43,104 bases of DNA from Polaromonas sp. (lineage in GTDB: Bacteria; Pseudomonadota; Gammaproteobacteria; Burkholderiales; Burkholderiaceae): NCBI GenBank assembly GCA_013823505.1, contig PNMH01000027.1:1-43104 (forward strand), given 5' to 3'. The notes beneath the pieces were generated by a model. The model saw only the letters and a list, made by a program, of their open reading frames with translations, was not told where the DNA came from and searched no databases. Shown here piece after piece: positions 28,266-38,941 of this stretch. Made by a program: the position numbers and the translations under genes. The first letter of the stretch is position 1; every line of letters begins with the position of its first letter.

Positions 28266-28350
28266 GAAATTCTGGATATGTCCTGATGCCAAGCCAAATC
28301 AACGACTTACGCTGCTTTCCGACAGTTCAACTGAGGAAGAACCGCTAACC

Positions 28351-30459
28351 ATGGCTTTCTGGCCCAGCATCGTGGTGGCCACCCCGGCGCACAGCGGGGT
28401 GGGTGCGAGCCTGACCTATCGAAGTGAGCTGTCGCTCGCGCCCGGCACGCTGGTGCGGGTGCCGCTGGGCGCGCGCGAGGTGCTGGGTGTGGTCTGGGAC
28501 TGCCTGGACACACCGCCCGAAGGGCTGACCGAAGCGCAGACCAAGGCCGTGGCCGGTGTGCTCGAAGGCCTGCCGCCGCTCAACGACCGCTGGCGCCAGC
28601 TCGTCCGGTTTGCCGCCCAGTACTACCAACGCAGCCTGGGTGAAGTGGCCCTGGCCGCGCTGCCACCGCAGTTGCGCGACCTGAGCCATGTGCAACTGGC
28701 GCGCCGACTCAAACGCCGCTCAAAGTCCGGCTCGGAGGTGCAAACGCAAGCCGGCGAGGTGGCGAATGGCCACGACCTCAGCGACGAACAGCGCCAGGCG
28801 CTGGACGCACTGGCCGACGCAAAGGCCCCGGCGCTGCTGTTCGGCGCCACCGGCAGCGGCAAGACCGAGGTCTACCTGCAGGCCACCCAGCGCGTGCTGG
28901 CAGCGCACGCCGACGCCCAAGTGCTGGTGATGGTGCCGGAGATCAACCTCACGCCTCAGCTGGAGGCGCGTTTCCGCGAACGCTTTGAGCCCTTGTGCGG
29001 CGCCGGTGCGGTGGTCTGTCTGCACAGTGGCATGACACCGGCGCAGCGCCTCTCCAGCTGGCTAGCGGCCCACACCGGGCAGGCCCGCATCGTGCTGGGC
29101 ACGCGCATGGCCGTTCTGGCCAGCCTGCCGGGGCTGCGCCTGATCGTGGTCGACGAGGAACACGACCCAAGCTACAAAAGCCAGGAAGGTGCGCGCTACT
29201 CGGCGCGGGATCTGGCGGTGTACCGGGGCAAGGTGGAGACAGACGCGCTGACTCCAGGTGAGCGGTGCCAGGTGGTGCTGGGTTCGGCCACGCCTTCGCT
29301 GGAGAGCTGGCACGCGGCCGACCAGGGCCGCTACCTGCGGCTGACCATGCCCGCGCGCATTGGCGGCGGCGCACTGCCGCGCCTGCGGCTGGTGGACATG
29401 AACCACCAGCCCAAGGGCGCCGTGCTCGCGCCACCGCTGGTGGCCGCCATGGCCGAGCGCATCGGGCGCGGCGAACAGTGCCTGGTGCTGCTGAACCGGC
29501 GCGGCTACGCGCCGGTGCTGGCCTGCCACGACTGCGGCTGGAAAAGCGCCTGCCCGCACTGCAGCGCCTACCGCGTGTTCCACAAGCTCGACCGCACGCT
29601 GCGCTGCCACCACTGCGGCTTCACCGAACGCGTGCCGCGGGCCTGCCCCGACTGCGGCAACCTCGACATCGCGCCCGTGGGCCGGGGCACCGAGCAGGTC
29701 GAAGAACATCTGTCCACCTTGCTGGCGGACGTGAAACGCCCCGATGGCGGGCCCGCGCGCGTGGCACGCATGGACGCCGACTCGACCCGGCTCAAGGGCA
29801 GTCTCGAAGTGCAGCTGGCCACCATGCACAGCGGCGAGGTCGATGTGCTGGTGGGCACGCAGATGATCGCCAAGGGCCACGATTTCCGCCGCATCACCCT
29901 GGTGGCCAGCATCAACGCCGACTCGGGCCTGTTTGCCAGCGACTACCGGGCGCCGGAGCGCCTGTTTGCCCTGCTCATGCAGGCGGCCGGCCGCGCCGGG
30001 CGCGACGCGGCCCAGAGCGCGGCCAGCGAAATGTGGGTGCAGACCTGGTACCCGCAGCACCCGCTGTTCGCTTCGCTCAAGCAGCACGACTTTCCCGCGT
30101 TCGCGCTCACGCAGCTGGCCGAGCGGCAGAGTGCCGGCATGCCACCCTACGGCCACCAGGCCCTGCTGCGCGCCGACGCACGCACCCAGCAGGCGGCCCA
30201 GGCCTACCTGAACGCAGCCGCACAGGCCGCTGTGGGCCTGCCGCACTTTGAAGACGTGACGCTGTATCCGGCGGTGCCGCTGACCATCCAGCGTGTGGCC
30301 AATGTGGAGCGTGCGCAGTTGCTGGTGGAAGCCGCCTCGCGCGGCGCACTGCAGCGCTTTCTGTCGGCGTGGCAGCCGGTGCTGCTGGCGAGCCGCAGCC
30401 TGCCCGAGGCGCGCGGTCTGGTCCGCTTTGCGGTGGATGTGGATCCGCTGGTGATCTGA
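28351..30459 (+). CDS. priA: Primosomal protein N' (replication restart helicase PriA)
   Basis: 702 residues. An N-terminal DNA-binding domain for 3' ends (VATPAHSGVGASLTYRS, about 1-100) is followed by helicase motifs GATGSGKTEVYL (Walker A), DEEHDPSYK (motif II) and GSATPSLES (motif III). The zinc-binding insert is CHDCGWKSACPHC and RCHHCGF with CPDCGN, eight cysteines in all. Motifs V and VI (LVGTQMIAKGHDF, QAAGRAGRD) are intact. PriA reloads the replisome at stalled forks. GAGGAAG precedes the ATG by 10 bases. It is convergent with the AEC carrier 17 bases away. Confidence 0.96.
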   Translation: MAFWPSIVVATPAHSGVGASLTYRSELSLAPGTLVRVPLGAREVLGVVWDCLDTPPEGLTEAQTKAVAGVLEGLPPLNDRWRQLVRFAAQYYQRSLGEVALAALPPQLRDLSHVQLARRLKRRSKSGSEVQTQAGEVANGHDLSDEQRQALDALADAKAPALLFGATGSGKTEVYLQATQRVLAAHADAQVLVMVPEINLTPQLEARFRERFEPLCGAGAVVCLHSGMTPAQRLSSWLAAHTGQARIVLGTRMAVLASLPGLRLIVVDEEHDPSYKSQEGARYSARDLAVYRGKVETDALTPGERCQVVLGSATPSLESWHAADQGRYLRLTMPARIGGGALPRLRLVDMNHQPKGAVLAPPLVAAMAERIGRGEQCLVLLNRRGYAPVLACHDCGWKSACPHCSAYRVFHKLDRTLRCHHCGFTERVPRACPDCGNLDIAPVGRGTEQVEEHLSTLLADVKRPDGGPARVARMDADSTRLKGSLEVQLATMHSGEVDVLVGTQMIAKGHDFRRITLVASINADSGLFASDYRAPERLFALLMQAAGRAGRDAAQSAASEMWVQTWYPQHPLFASLKQHDFPAFALTQLAERQSAGMPPYGHQALLRADARTQQAAQAYLNAAAQAAVGLPHFEDVTLYPAVPLTIQRVANVERAQLLVEAASRGALQRFLSAWQPVLLASRSLPEARGLVRFAVDVDPLVI

Positions 30460-30476
30460 CCCGGCAGCCCTGCGCC

Positions 30477-31439
30477 TCAGGTCATCAGCGTCACGGCCGC
30501 GGAGAACGTCAGGAAAGCGGCCGCGGTGGTCACCAGGATGATGCGCGCGATGCGCCCGTTGTCCGCGCCGAAGCGCTCGGCCAGCAGCGAGACGTTGCTC
30601 GCGCTCGGCAAGGCCGCCACCAGCACCATCACCGTCAGCGCCGCCGGTGTAAGCGGCACGCCGAGCTGCATCGCCCCGGTGCCCATCGCCAGCACCAGCA
30701 GCGGGTGCAACAGCAGCTTCATCAGCACCACCGGCACATAGTCCGACAGCGGCATCGGGTGGTTGGACCGCATCTGCGCGCGCGCCAGCACCGCTCCGAT
30801 GGTGAACAACGCCACCGGCGAGGCCGCATCGGCCAGCAGCCACACGGTCTGCTCGACCGGTTTGGGCAAGGTGAATGCGTAGGCTGAAGCCACGGCCCCC
30901 AGGATGATGGCCCAGGGCATGGGGTTGGCGACCACGCCGCGCAGCGCCTTTTTGCCCGCGTCCAGCATGGCTTCACGACCATGCCCTTCGGCTTCGTCCA
31001 GCCGCGAGAGCGCGATGCACAGCGAGCTGGTGACCACCATGTCGACCAAGATGGTCACGATCGCCGTGCCCGCCACCTGCGGACCCAACAGGGCCGCCAG
31101 CAGCGGCACGCCCATGAAGCCGGTGTTGGGAAAGGCCGCCACCAGCGCGCCGAGCGAGGCGTCGTTCCACCGGATGCGCTGGTTCAGCGTCATTGCCACG
31201 GCGAACGCCACCATCACCAGGGCGCACAAGGCATACACGCCCACCACCGACGCGTCGAGCAGGCTGGCGATCGGCGTGGTGGAGCCGAATCGGTAGAGCA
31301 GGCAGGGCAGCGCAAAGTACAGCACGAAGCCATTGAGGCCTGGAATCGCCTCCAGCGGCAGCATGCTGCGCCGCGCGGCCCAGAAGCCGGCGAGCACCAG
31401 CGCAAAAAACGGGAATGTGACGAGCAGGATGTTGAGCAC
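30477..31439 (-). CDS. AEC (auxin efflux carrier) family transporter
   Basis: About 320 residues with ten hydrophobic segments in two five-helix halves and the family features PCLLYRFGS after the first helices and AFPNTGFMGVPLLAALLG in the middle. The family moves auxin in plants and malate, malonate or other organic acids in bacteria. A GTG at 31439 (VLNILLVTFPFFALVL) is chosen because it begins the first helix and avoids overlap with the DUF2202 gene; an ATG at 31487 would overlap that gene by 35 bases. It is 13 bases downstream of the DUF2202 stop, so the two may be co-transcribed. Confidence 0.82.
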   Translation of the reverse strand: MLNILLVTFPFFALVLAGFWAARRSMLPLEAIPGLNGFVLYFALPCLLYRFGSTTPIASLLDASVVGVYALCALVMVAFAVAMTLNQRIRWNDASLGALVAAFPNTGFMGVPLLAALLGPQVAGTAIVTILVDMVVTSSLCIALSRLDEAEGHGREAMLDAGKKALRGVVANPMPWAIILGAVASAYAFTLPKPVEQTVWLLADAASPVALFTIGAVLARAQMRSNHPMPLSDYVPVVLMKLLLHPLLVLAMGTGAMQLGVPLTPAALTVMVLVAALPSASNVSLLAERFGADNGRIARIILVTTAAAFLTFSAAVTLMT

Positions 31440-31452
31440 TGCGGCGATTGTC

Positions 31453-32136
31453 TCAGTTGCCGCAACGCTCCTGCGCAGAGTCGGCAATCGCCGTCCATTC
31501 GGCCAGGCTCAGGAACTGCGGCTGGTCATAGACACCGCCGGCCGTCACCAGCGCCTGGTTGAACGCCCGAAGGTGGTTGCGCGACCCGCAGAGCAGGTTG
31601 TCGTAAACCCTCGCGATATCGGGCTCGTCCAGCACCTGCTGTTTCTTGTCTTCGATGTCGATGATGTCCTTTTCCTCGATCAGGCAGCCCACCTTGAGCG
31701 CGTCGATCAGGCTGGGCTGGCCCATCGCAACAAGCGCGTCGTACAGCCGTTGCAAATCGCTGTTCATGAAGACGCCAGGTGGTGTGGTGGCGGCGGGATC
31801 TGGCAGGCCGTGCGCCAGGATGAGCTGGCGCACGGCTTCAGTGTGCTGCGCCTCGCTGGGCACGATGTTGGTGAACACCAGCGCGCCCCAGCGCGCATCC
31901 AGCGCTACGTACACGTCGTGCGCGAGTTTTTCCTCTTCACGCATGAACAGCAGTCCGGCGATTTCATCCGCCGACAGATCGCCCGCGGTCACGGGCTGCG
32001 ATGCGGCGCCTTCCCGCACAGGTGTCAGCGCGCTGGAGGCCACCTCGTCTCCACCGCCACAGGCCGTCAGCACTGGGGCCAACGCTGCTCCACCGAGCGC
32101 GAGACCCGCGAGTCGCAGAAACTGTTTTCTTTGCAT
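31453..32136 (-). CDS. DUF2202 ferritin-like lipoprotein
   Basis: 227 residues. The N-terminus has a Tat-like start (QRKQFLRLAG), a hydrophobic stretch and the lipobox LTAC-GGG, so it is probably exported and lipid-anchored. The mature part is an all-helical ferritin-like DUF2202 domain with candidate di-iron ligands in MREEEKLAHDVY and SEAQHTEAVRQLI. The function of DUF2202 is not established. The start at 32136 has AAGGA 6 bases ahead; an ATG 15 bases earlier is less likely. Upstream is the divergent helicase gene. Confidence 0.85.
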   Translation of the reverse strand: MQRKQFLRLAGLALGGAALAPVLTACGGGDEVASSALTPVREGAASQPVTAGDLSADEIAGLLFMREEEKLAHDVYVALDARWGALVFTNIVPSEAQHTEAVRQLILAHGLPDPAATTPPGVFMNSDLQRLYDALVAMGQPSLIDALKVGCLIEEKDIIDIEDKKQQVLDEPDIARVYDNLLCGSRNHLRAFNQALVTAGGVYDQPQFLSLAEWTAIADSAQERCGN

Positions 32137-32415
32137 CGGAAGTCCTTGCATGCGACACAAAGGTGCCGCTCATGCTTTCAGGATGGGGATGCCCGGCCCT
32201 TTCCAAAGTGAGAAACATCAAGCCGCCGCCTGGGCCAGGGGTGTTTTGTGAGTCGAAGGTACCCAACGCTCACGCACCGTTACAGGTTTCACAACTGGGC
32301 AGCGTGGCGGGCGCGGCCCGGTGGCCCGGCGCAGGGTGGTCGGTATGATCCAGCGTCCACCCATCGCACCGCACCTGGCCGCCACGCAGGCCCACCCAGG
32401 CGCCCACCCCACACC

Positions 32416-34502
<2,087 letters not shown>

Positions 34503-34506
<4 letters not shown>

Positions 34507-34988
34507 AGAGACTTCAAAACCACTGGATCGCCACGGCTGCCCTGGCGCTGGCCACCGTGATGCCCGCCTCGGCCCAAACCCCGGCCGTGGTCTGCACACC
34601 ACCCGCCGACATGGCGCCCGCCCAGCTCTACGGCCTGTGGCAGCTGGTGCTGTGGCCGCAGGTGGGCGGCAGTGAGGCCGCGCCCGCGTCCACCGGCGCG
34701 CTGCTGTTCGAACGCCACCCCGAGTACCCAGGCAGCGTGCGCGGCAGCCTCAAACGCACGACACCCGGCAACGACCGTCAGGCCCTGGTCTCGGGCGACG
34801 TGACCGGCGGTGAATTCAACCTCGATGAATCGGCCGACGGCGTCACCATGGACGCGGTGTGGGAAGGCAACGTGACCGCCAGCGGCTGCGGCCAGGAACT
34901 GCGCGGCATCCGCCGTCCCGCCGAGGGGAGCCAGGTGAAAGAGCCGCTGATGAACTTCGTGTTGAAAAAGGCGCCAGGCTGGCGTTGA
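34503..34988 (+). CDS. Unrecognised secreted protein
   Basis: 161 residues with a clear Sec signal peptide (HWIATAALALATVMPASAQ, cleavage near residue 25). The mature part has two cysteines that could pair, one in VVCTPP and one in ASGCGQELRG. It has a beta-rich pattern (LYGLWQLVLWP, GALLFERHPEYPGSVRGSL, GGEFNLDESADG) that resembles small lipocalin-like or META-type barrels, though I do not recognise the family. The ATG overlaps the helicase stop by 4 bases, so its translation is coupled to a DNA helicase, an odd pairing for a periplasmic protein. Confidence 0.8.
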
Positions 34989-35000
34989 GGGCTGGCGCGT

Positions 35001-35222
35001 TCAGCGCGTGGCCTGGTCCAGTTGCTCCGTGCGCTGTTGCTGCGTCTGATCCATGGACTGTTGCAGCTGCTGCCGGACCTGCTGCTGAACAACACGCCCC
35101 TGCTCGATCTCTTGCTGCTTGATCGCACCCGCTGTGGCGGCGGTGCCCACGGTCTCCACACCGCAAGCGGTGAGCGCCGGCAGCACCAGCAGCGCGGTTC
35201 GACAAGCCTTGCAAAGAATCAC
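35001..35222 (-). CDS. Small Gln-rich lipoprotein, GTG start
   Basis: 73 residues. The lipobox LTAC-GVE follows a short hydrophobic stretch (ALLVLPALTAC), giving a mature peptide of about 55 residues. This is strongly Gln-rich and helical (QQEIEQGRVVQQQVRQQLQQ), probably a coiled coil. A GGAG site 7 bases before the GTG at 35222 supports this start. It is convergent with the secreted protein at 34503, with 12 bases between them. Function unknown; similar small lipoproteins brace envelopes or accompany porins. Confidence 0.68.
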   Translation of the reverse strand: MILCKACRTALLVLPALTACGVETVGTAATAGAIKQQEIEQGRVVQQQVRQQLQQSMDQTQQQRTEQLDQATR

Positions 35223-35298
35223 GGCGCGCTCCAGGGGTGGCGGGCATGACGTGCCCAGGCGCCCATTCTGGCGCGAGCGGTGCGGCGCGTGCGCGCCT

Positions 35299-35694
35299 TC
35301 AGGCCGCTTCGGTCATCCGCACCGACTGCCGGTCAAACCACGCACACAGCAGCGTGGTCAGGTGTGCCGGCACGTCGTTGTCAAAGCTCATCAGCGCGTC
35401 GGTGGGCTGAGCGGTCGCGGCGGACTGCAACACGTCCACCAGGCAAGCGCGTTGCGAATCGGTGACCGGGCTGGCGAGTCGCTCGGCGAGTGCCACAAGA
35501 CACGCCTCCTGCAGCCGCTGCGACCCGAGCACCTGCCAGGCGTAGTCGATCTCGTAACGCTCCACGCCCTGTTTCAAGCTCTCGCTGTCGAGCCGCGCCT
35601 CTTCGGCCACGTGGCGCAAGGTGCGGGTGCTGAGGCCCTGGCTGAAGCGAGCGATCAGGTCGTCACGGTCCGTCACGGGGAGGGTGTGGGTCAT
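35299..35694 (-). CDS. Unrecognised small acidic protein
   Basis: 131 residues, helical and with no signal peptide or membrane segment. It begins MTHTLPVTDRDDLIARFSQ and holds segments rich in Leu, Ala and Glu (LRHVAEEARLDSESL; QEACLVALAERLASP). No family is recognised. The ATG at 35694 is the first after the upstream terminator and tRNA. It may belong to the same transcription unit as the small lipoprotein 76 bases downstream. Codon use matches that of the neighbours. Confidence 0.62.
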   Translation of the reverse strand: MTHTLPVTDRDDLIARFSQGLSTRTLRHVAEEARLDSESLKQGVERYEIDYAWQVLGSQRLQEACLVALAERLASPVTDSQRACLVDVLQSAATAQPTDALMSFDNDVPAHLTTLLCAWFDRQSVRMTEAA

Positions 35695-35762
35695 GGGGCA
35701 TCCAATCGAGAGGAAGGGGACAAGCCCCAGGGGATCGGCACCGTGCGGCGGACCCGGAAACG

Positions 35763-35792
35763 AAAAAGCCCATCGCGGTGGATGGGCTTTTG
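35763..35792 (-). terminator. Terminator downstream of tRNA-Phe
   Basis: AAAAGCCCATC at 35764-35774 and GATGGGCTTTT at 35781-35791 form a perfect 11-bp stem with a 6-base loop. The A- and T-runs on both sides make it bidirectional in form. It lies 10 bases past the tRNA 3' end on the leftward strand. Confidence 0.85.
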
Positions 35793-35801
35793 CGAGAAGT
35801 T

Positions 35802-35877
35802 TGGTGGCCTGGGACGGAATCGAACCATCGACACGCGGATTTTCAATCCGCTGCTCTACCAACTGAGCTACCGGGCC
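35802..35877 (-). tRNA. pheT-like: tRNA-Phe (GAA)
   Basis: A 76-base cloverleaf with all arms: D stem GCTC/GAGC, anticodon stem GCGGA/TCCGC with loop TTGAAAA (anticodon GAA), T stem GATGG/CCGTC with loop TTCGATT, and an encoded CCA end. The acceptor stem GGCCCGG/CCAGGCC has one non-pair at position 5-68 (C opposite A). It decodes Phe TTC/TTT codons. Confidence 0.96.
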
Positions 35878-35890
35878 TGAGAGAAGCGAG

Positions 35891-35896
35891 ATTGTA
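35891..35896 (-). promoter_or_regulatory. Candidate -10 box for tRNA-Phe
   Basis: TACAAT on the leftward strand, 13 bases before the tRNA 5' end, close to the consensus TATAAT. The -35 region about 17 bases further upstream is poor (GAAACC-like), so the tRNA may also be read through from the ntrX-like gene. Confidence 0.45.
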
Positions 35897-35931
35897 GCAG
35901 CTTCCGTCGCCCGGTTTCCCGAGCGGTGGAC

Positions 35932-36624
35932 TCAAAGTGCGTTGCGTTTGCTGCGCGCCAGGTCCACGCCGAGCTGCTTGAGTTTGCGGTAGAGGTGGGT
36001 GCGTTCCAAGCCGGTCTTTTCAGCCACACGCGTCATGGAGCCCGCCTCTTTGGCGAGGTGGTATTCGAAGTACGCTTTCTCGAATTCGTCGCGGGTTTCG
36101 CGCAGCGGGCCTTCAAGGTTGAACGACTGCGACGACTGCGGTCCCATGTCCACCACCGGCTCGGCTGAGATGCCGCCGGTCATGGCGGCTTCCACCGTGA
36201 GGTCCACAGCGAGTCCGGCGCTCAGGCGAACCGGCACCGGCGTGGCGCTGGTCTTGGGGGGTGTTTTGTTGAGGCCCTGATCCACCGCCTTGAGCAACTT
36301 GGCCAGGGTGATGGGCTTTTCAAGGAAGGCGGTGGCGCCGATGCGCGTGGCCTCCACCGCGGTGTCGATGGTGGCGTGGCCGCTCATCATGATCACCGGC
36401 ATCGACAACAAGCCCGTGCTGGCCCATTCCTTGAGCAGCGTCACACCGTCGGTGTCTGGCATCCAGATGTCGAGCAGCACGAGGTCAGGACGCAACTGGG
36501 CGCGCACCGCGCGGGCCTGTGCCGCGTTCTCGGCCAGTTCAACCGTGTGACCTTCGTCGTTCAGGATTTCGGACAGCAAGTCCCGGATGCCCAGTTCATC
36601 GTCTACAACCAGAATTGTTGCCAT
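35932..36624 (-). CDS. NtrX-like response regulator lacking the AAA+ domain
   Basis: 230 residues. A receiver domain (about 1-120) has the acidic pair in LVVDDELG, phospho-acceptor Asp52 in LLDIWMPD, Thr/Ser and Lys in MMSGHAT and FLEKPIT. After a ~60-residue linker comes a C-terminal Fis-type helix-turn-helix (MTRVAEKTGLERTHLYRKLKQLGVD). The sigma-54-interacting AAA+ domain of true NtrX is absent, so it cannot be a classical sigma-54 activator and probably binds DNA as a repressor or sigma-70 regulator. This short form recurs in betaproteobacteria. It lies 30 bases after its cognate kinase. Confidence 0.9.
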   Translation of the reverse strand: MATILVVDDELGIRDLLSEILNDEGHTVELAENAAQARAVRAQLRPDLVLLDIWMPDTDGVTLLKEWASTGLLSMPVIMMSGHATIDTAVEATRIGATAFLEKPITLAKLLKAVDQGLNKTPPKTSATPVPVRLSAGLAVDLTVEAAMTGGISAEPVVDMGPQSSQSFNLEGPLRETRDEFEKAYFEYHLAKEAGSMTRVAEKTGLERTHLYRKLKQLGVDLARSKRNAL

Positions 36625-36654
36625 GGCGCGGTGTGTTTCCCTCGGTACTTGTTG

Positions 36655-38907
36655 TCAATTCGCAACCGCGAATGATAACGACACTTGCGCGCCGATCACC
36701 TTGCCATCGGTCACACGGTTGCTGAGGTCCACGCGCCCACCATGCTCGTCCATGATTTTCTTGACCACAGCCAAGCCAAGCCCGGTGCCCTTGACCTTGG
36801 TGGTCACGTAGGGTTCGAACGCGCGCTTGAGGATGTGCTCGGCAAAACCGGGGCCTTGGTCGAGCACAGACAGGCGCACCCATTGGCCGGAGTCGGAACG
36901 GCGCGTGCGCAGCAGCACCTGGGCTTCGGGCATGCCGGCCATGGCGTCCTGCGCGTTCTGCACCAGGTTGTGCAGGATCTGGCGCACCTGCTGCGGGTCG
37001 GCCTGGGCCATGGGCAAATCCTCGGCGGCTTCCAGGCGCACCGGCACGGCGGCGTTGTCATAGAGCGAGAGGATGTCGCGCGCCAGGGCGTTGAGATCGA
37101 CCGGCTGCAGCTGCGCGGCCGGAAGACGCGCGTAGTCGCGGAACTCGTTGACCAGGCGTTTCATGGCGTCGACCTGGTCGACGATGGTGCGCACCGACTT
37201 GGTCAGGATCGCTTGCTCAGCGGGCTGGACCTTGCCGTCGAGCTTCATGGCCAGCCGCTCGGCTGAAAGCTGGATGGGGGTCAGCGGGTTCTTGATCTCG
37301 TGCGCCAGGCGACGCGCCACCTCGCCCCAGGCCTTGGCGCGCTGGGCCGAGACCATTTCGGACACGTCGTCGAACACCAGCAGGCGCTCGTTGTTGGGCA
37401 GGAGCGCGCCGCGCGCGATCAGGGTGATGCCTTCGTCGAACGGTGTGGCGCCGTTGGCGCTGAGTTCGAACGACTGTTGCCAATAACCGCCTTCGTGCGG
37501 CGTCTGGTCGGACAGGAAGCGTTCGAACTGCTGCAGCACCGCGGACGAAAACGTTTCCAGCCCGGGCACGGTGGCCAGGGGCTGGCCCATGTGCACGTTG
37601 AGCGGGGTGCGCAGGATGCGCGCGGCGCCGGGGTTGACGCTTTGCAGACAGCCTTGCCGGTCGAGCACCACCACGCCGGCGGTAAGGTTGTCCAGGATGG
37701 TCTGCAGGTTGTCGCGCGCGGCGTCCACCTGCTCCATGCTTTGCTGCACGGCTGCGCGCGCGTCCGACAGGTCCTGCGTCATGAGCGCAAAGGTGCGGGT
37801 GAGGCCGGCGAGTTCGTCGCGCGAGGTGAGTGATTTCTTGGGCGACAGATCGCCGGTGGCCACTTCGCGCATGCCCTCGGCCAGCACCAGCAGCGGACGG
37901 ATCAGCTGGTTGCCCAACAGCACCGCCAGCAGCACCGCGCCAAACACCGCCAGAAACAGCGCCAGCGTGAGCGTGCCGATGTACATGCGCCGCAGGCCCT
38001 CGCGCGCCAGGGCGCGTTCCTGGTATTCGCGGTTGGCCACCTGCACGGCCAGCGCGTCGGCCACCAGCGCCGCAGGCAAGGGCGCCACCACCTGCAAAAA
38101 ACGCGGCTCGGCATCGAACCCGAAGCTGGGCGGACTGACCAGCGCCAGCACCTTGATGCGCGCCTGGTTGGCAGCCAGCGCCGCTTCGAGCTCACCGTCC
38201 GCGCCCTCGTCCAGCCCCTCGATCTGCGCCACCACGCGCGAGGCGCGCACGCTGCGCAACTGCGCGGCACTGGGCCGCTCGGGCGTGAGCTCAAAACGCG
38301 ACATGCCCGAACTGCCCAGCGCCTGCCCCGAAGCACTCCAGAGAATGAGATCGGTCACGCCGAGCTGCTCGCGCAGCCGCTCCAGCGCCAGCACCGCCGA
38401 CGAATTGGGGGTGCGCCCCAGGCCCTCGGCGGCCACGCGGGTCTTGCTGCTGAGGTCGGCGGCGAGCGTGTCCAGCGTGGTGCGTCCGAGGTTGAGGCCG
38501 GCGCTCAAGGCGGACTCCACGCGCACGTCGAACCAACTTTCGATGGAGCGTGAAACGAACTGGTAAGACACGGTGTAGATCAGCAAACCGGGCAGCACAC
38601 CGACCAGGCCGATGATCGCGGCCAGCTTGATGAGCAGGCGGCTGCCGAATTTGCCTCTTTTGAAACGCAGCGCCAGGCGCGCCCCCAACCACACGATGAC
38701 CAGCAGCAGAAAACCCGCCACGGCCACGTTGATGGCGACCAGCCAGCCGAAGTTCTGCTCATAAAGCGCCCGGTTGCGCGTGGCCAGCGTGAGCAGGAAC
38801 AACAGCACCATGCCCACGCCGGTCATGAAGACCAGGCCCGCGCCCACAGCCCAGCGCACGGCGCCCGGTCGCTTGCGCAGGGAAGAGGTGGCGTCTGATG
38901 GGTTCAC
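36655..38907 (-). CDS. NtrY-like membrane sensor histidine kinase
   Basis: About 750 residues. Membrane helices lie at about 20-45, 52-78 and 90-115, then a periplasmic sensor stretch and another helix (LTLALFLAVFGAVLLAVLLG), followed by a HAMP domain (PLLVLAEGMREVATGDLSPK), a PAS domain (about 400-500) and a kinase core. The HisKA motif is LAHEIKNPLTPIQLSAERL with His536. The HATPase has NLVQNAQDAM, LDQGPGFAEH and GTGLGLAVVK. The GTG at 38907 (VNPSDATSS) follows the DUF4390 stop by 34 bases; it has no strong ribosome binding site. It pairs with the short NtrX-like regulator. Confidence 0.9.
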   Translation of the reverse strand: MNPSDATSSLRKRPGAVRWAVGAGLVFMTGVGMVLLFLLTLATRNRALYEQNFGWLVAINVAVAGFLLLVIVWLGARLALRFKRGKFGSRLLIKLAAIIGLVGVLPGLLIYTVSYQFVSRSIESWFDVRVESALSAGLNLGRTTLDTLAADLSSKTRVAAEGLGRTPNSSAVLALERLREQLGVTDLILWSASGQALGSSGMSRFELTPERPSAAQLRSVRASRVVAQIEGLDEGADGELEAALAANQARIKVLALVSPPSFGFDAEPRFLQVVAPLPAALVADALAVQVANREYQERALAREGLRRMYIGTLTLALFLAVFGAVLLAVLLGNQLIRPLLVLAEGMREVATGDLSPKKSLTSRDELAGLTRTFALMTQDLSDARAAVQQSMEQVDAARDNLQTILDNLTAGVVVLDRQGCLQSVNPGAARILRTPLNVHMGQPLATVPGLETFSSAVLQQFERFLSDQTPHEGGYWQQSFELSANGATPFDEGITLIARGALLPNNERLLVFDDVSEMVSAQRAKAWGEVARRLAHEIKNPLTPIQLSAERLAMKLDGKVQPAEQAILTKSVRTIVDQVDAMKRLVNEFRDYARLPAAQLQPVDLNALARDILSLYDNAAVPVRLEAAEDLPMAQADPQQVRQILHNLVQNAQDAMAGMPEAQVLLRTRRSDSGQWVRLSVLDQGPGFAEHILKRAFEPYVTTKVKGTGLGLAVVKKIMDEHGGRVDLSNRVTDGKVIGAQVSLSFAVAN

Positions 38908-38941
38908 GAAGGTACTGCTTGCCGCGCAGGCGTGCCTGGTG

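Larger units (their letters stand above)
27919..28350. promoter_or_regulatory. A+T-rich hemE-priA intergenic region with DnaA-box matches
   Basis: No gene is supported here; a 71-codon frame at 28071 has no ribosome binding site or coding character. By hand count 28141-28200 is 35% G+C and 28201-28260 about 42%, far below the surroundings. It contains perfect TTATNCACA matches at 28069-28077 and 28257-28265 in the same orientation, a TTGACA at 28055-28060 and a perfect 15-bp palindrome at 28073-28087. It must also carry the priA promoter. Confidence 0.6.

Noticed and set aside
28071..28286. 71-codon open frame in the hemE-priA gap
   Set aside because: No ribosome binding site, starts inside a palindrome and DnaA-box match, and has no protein-like features.
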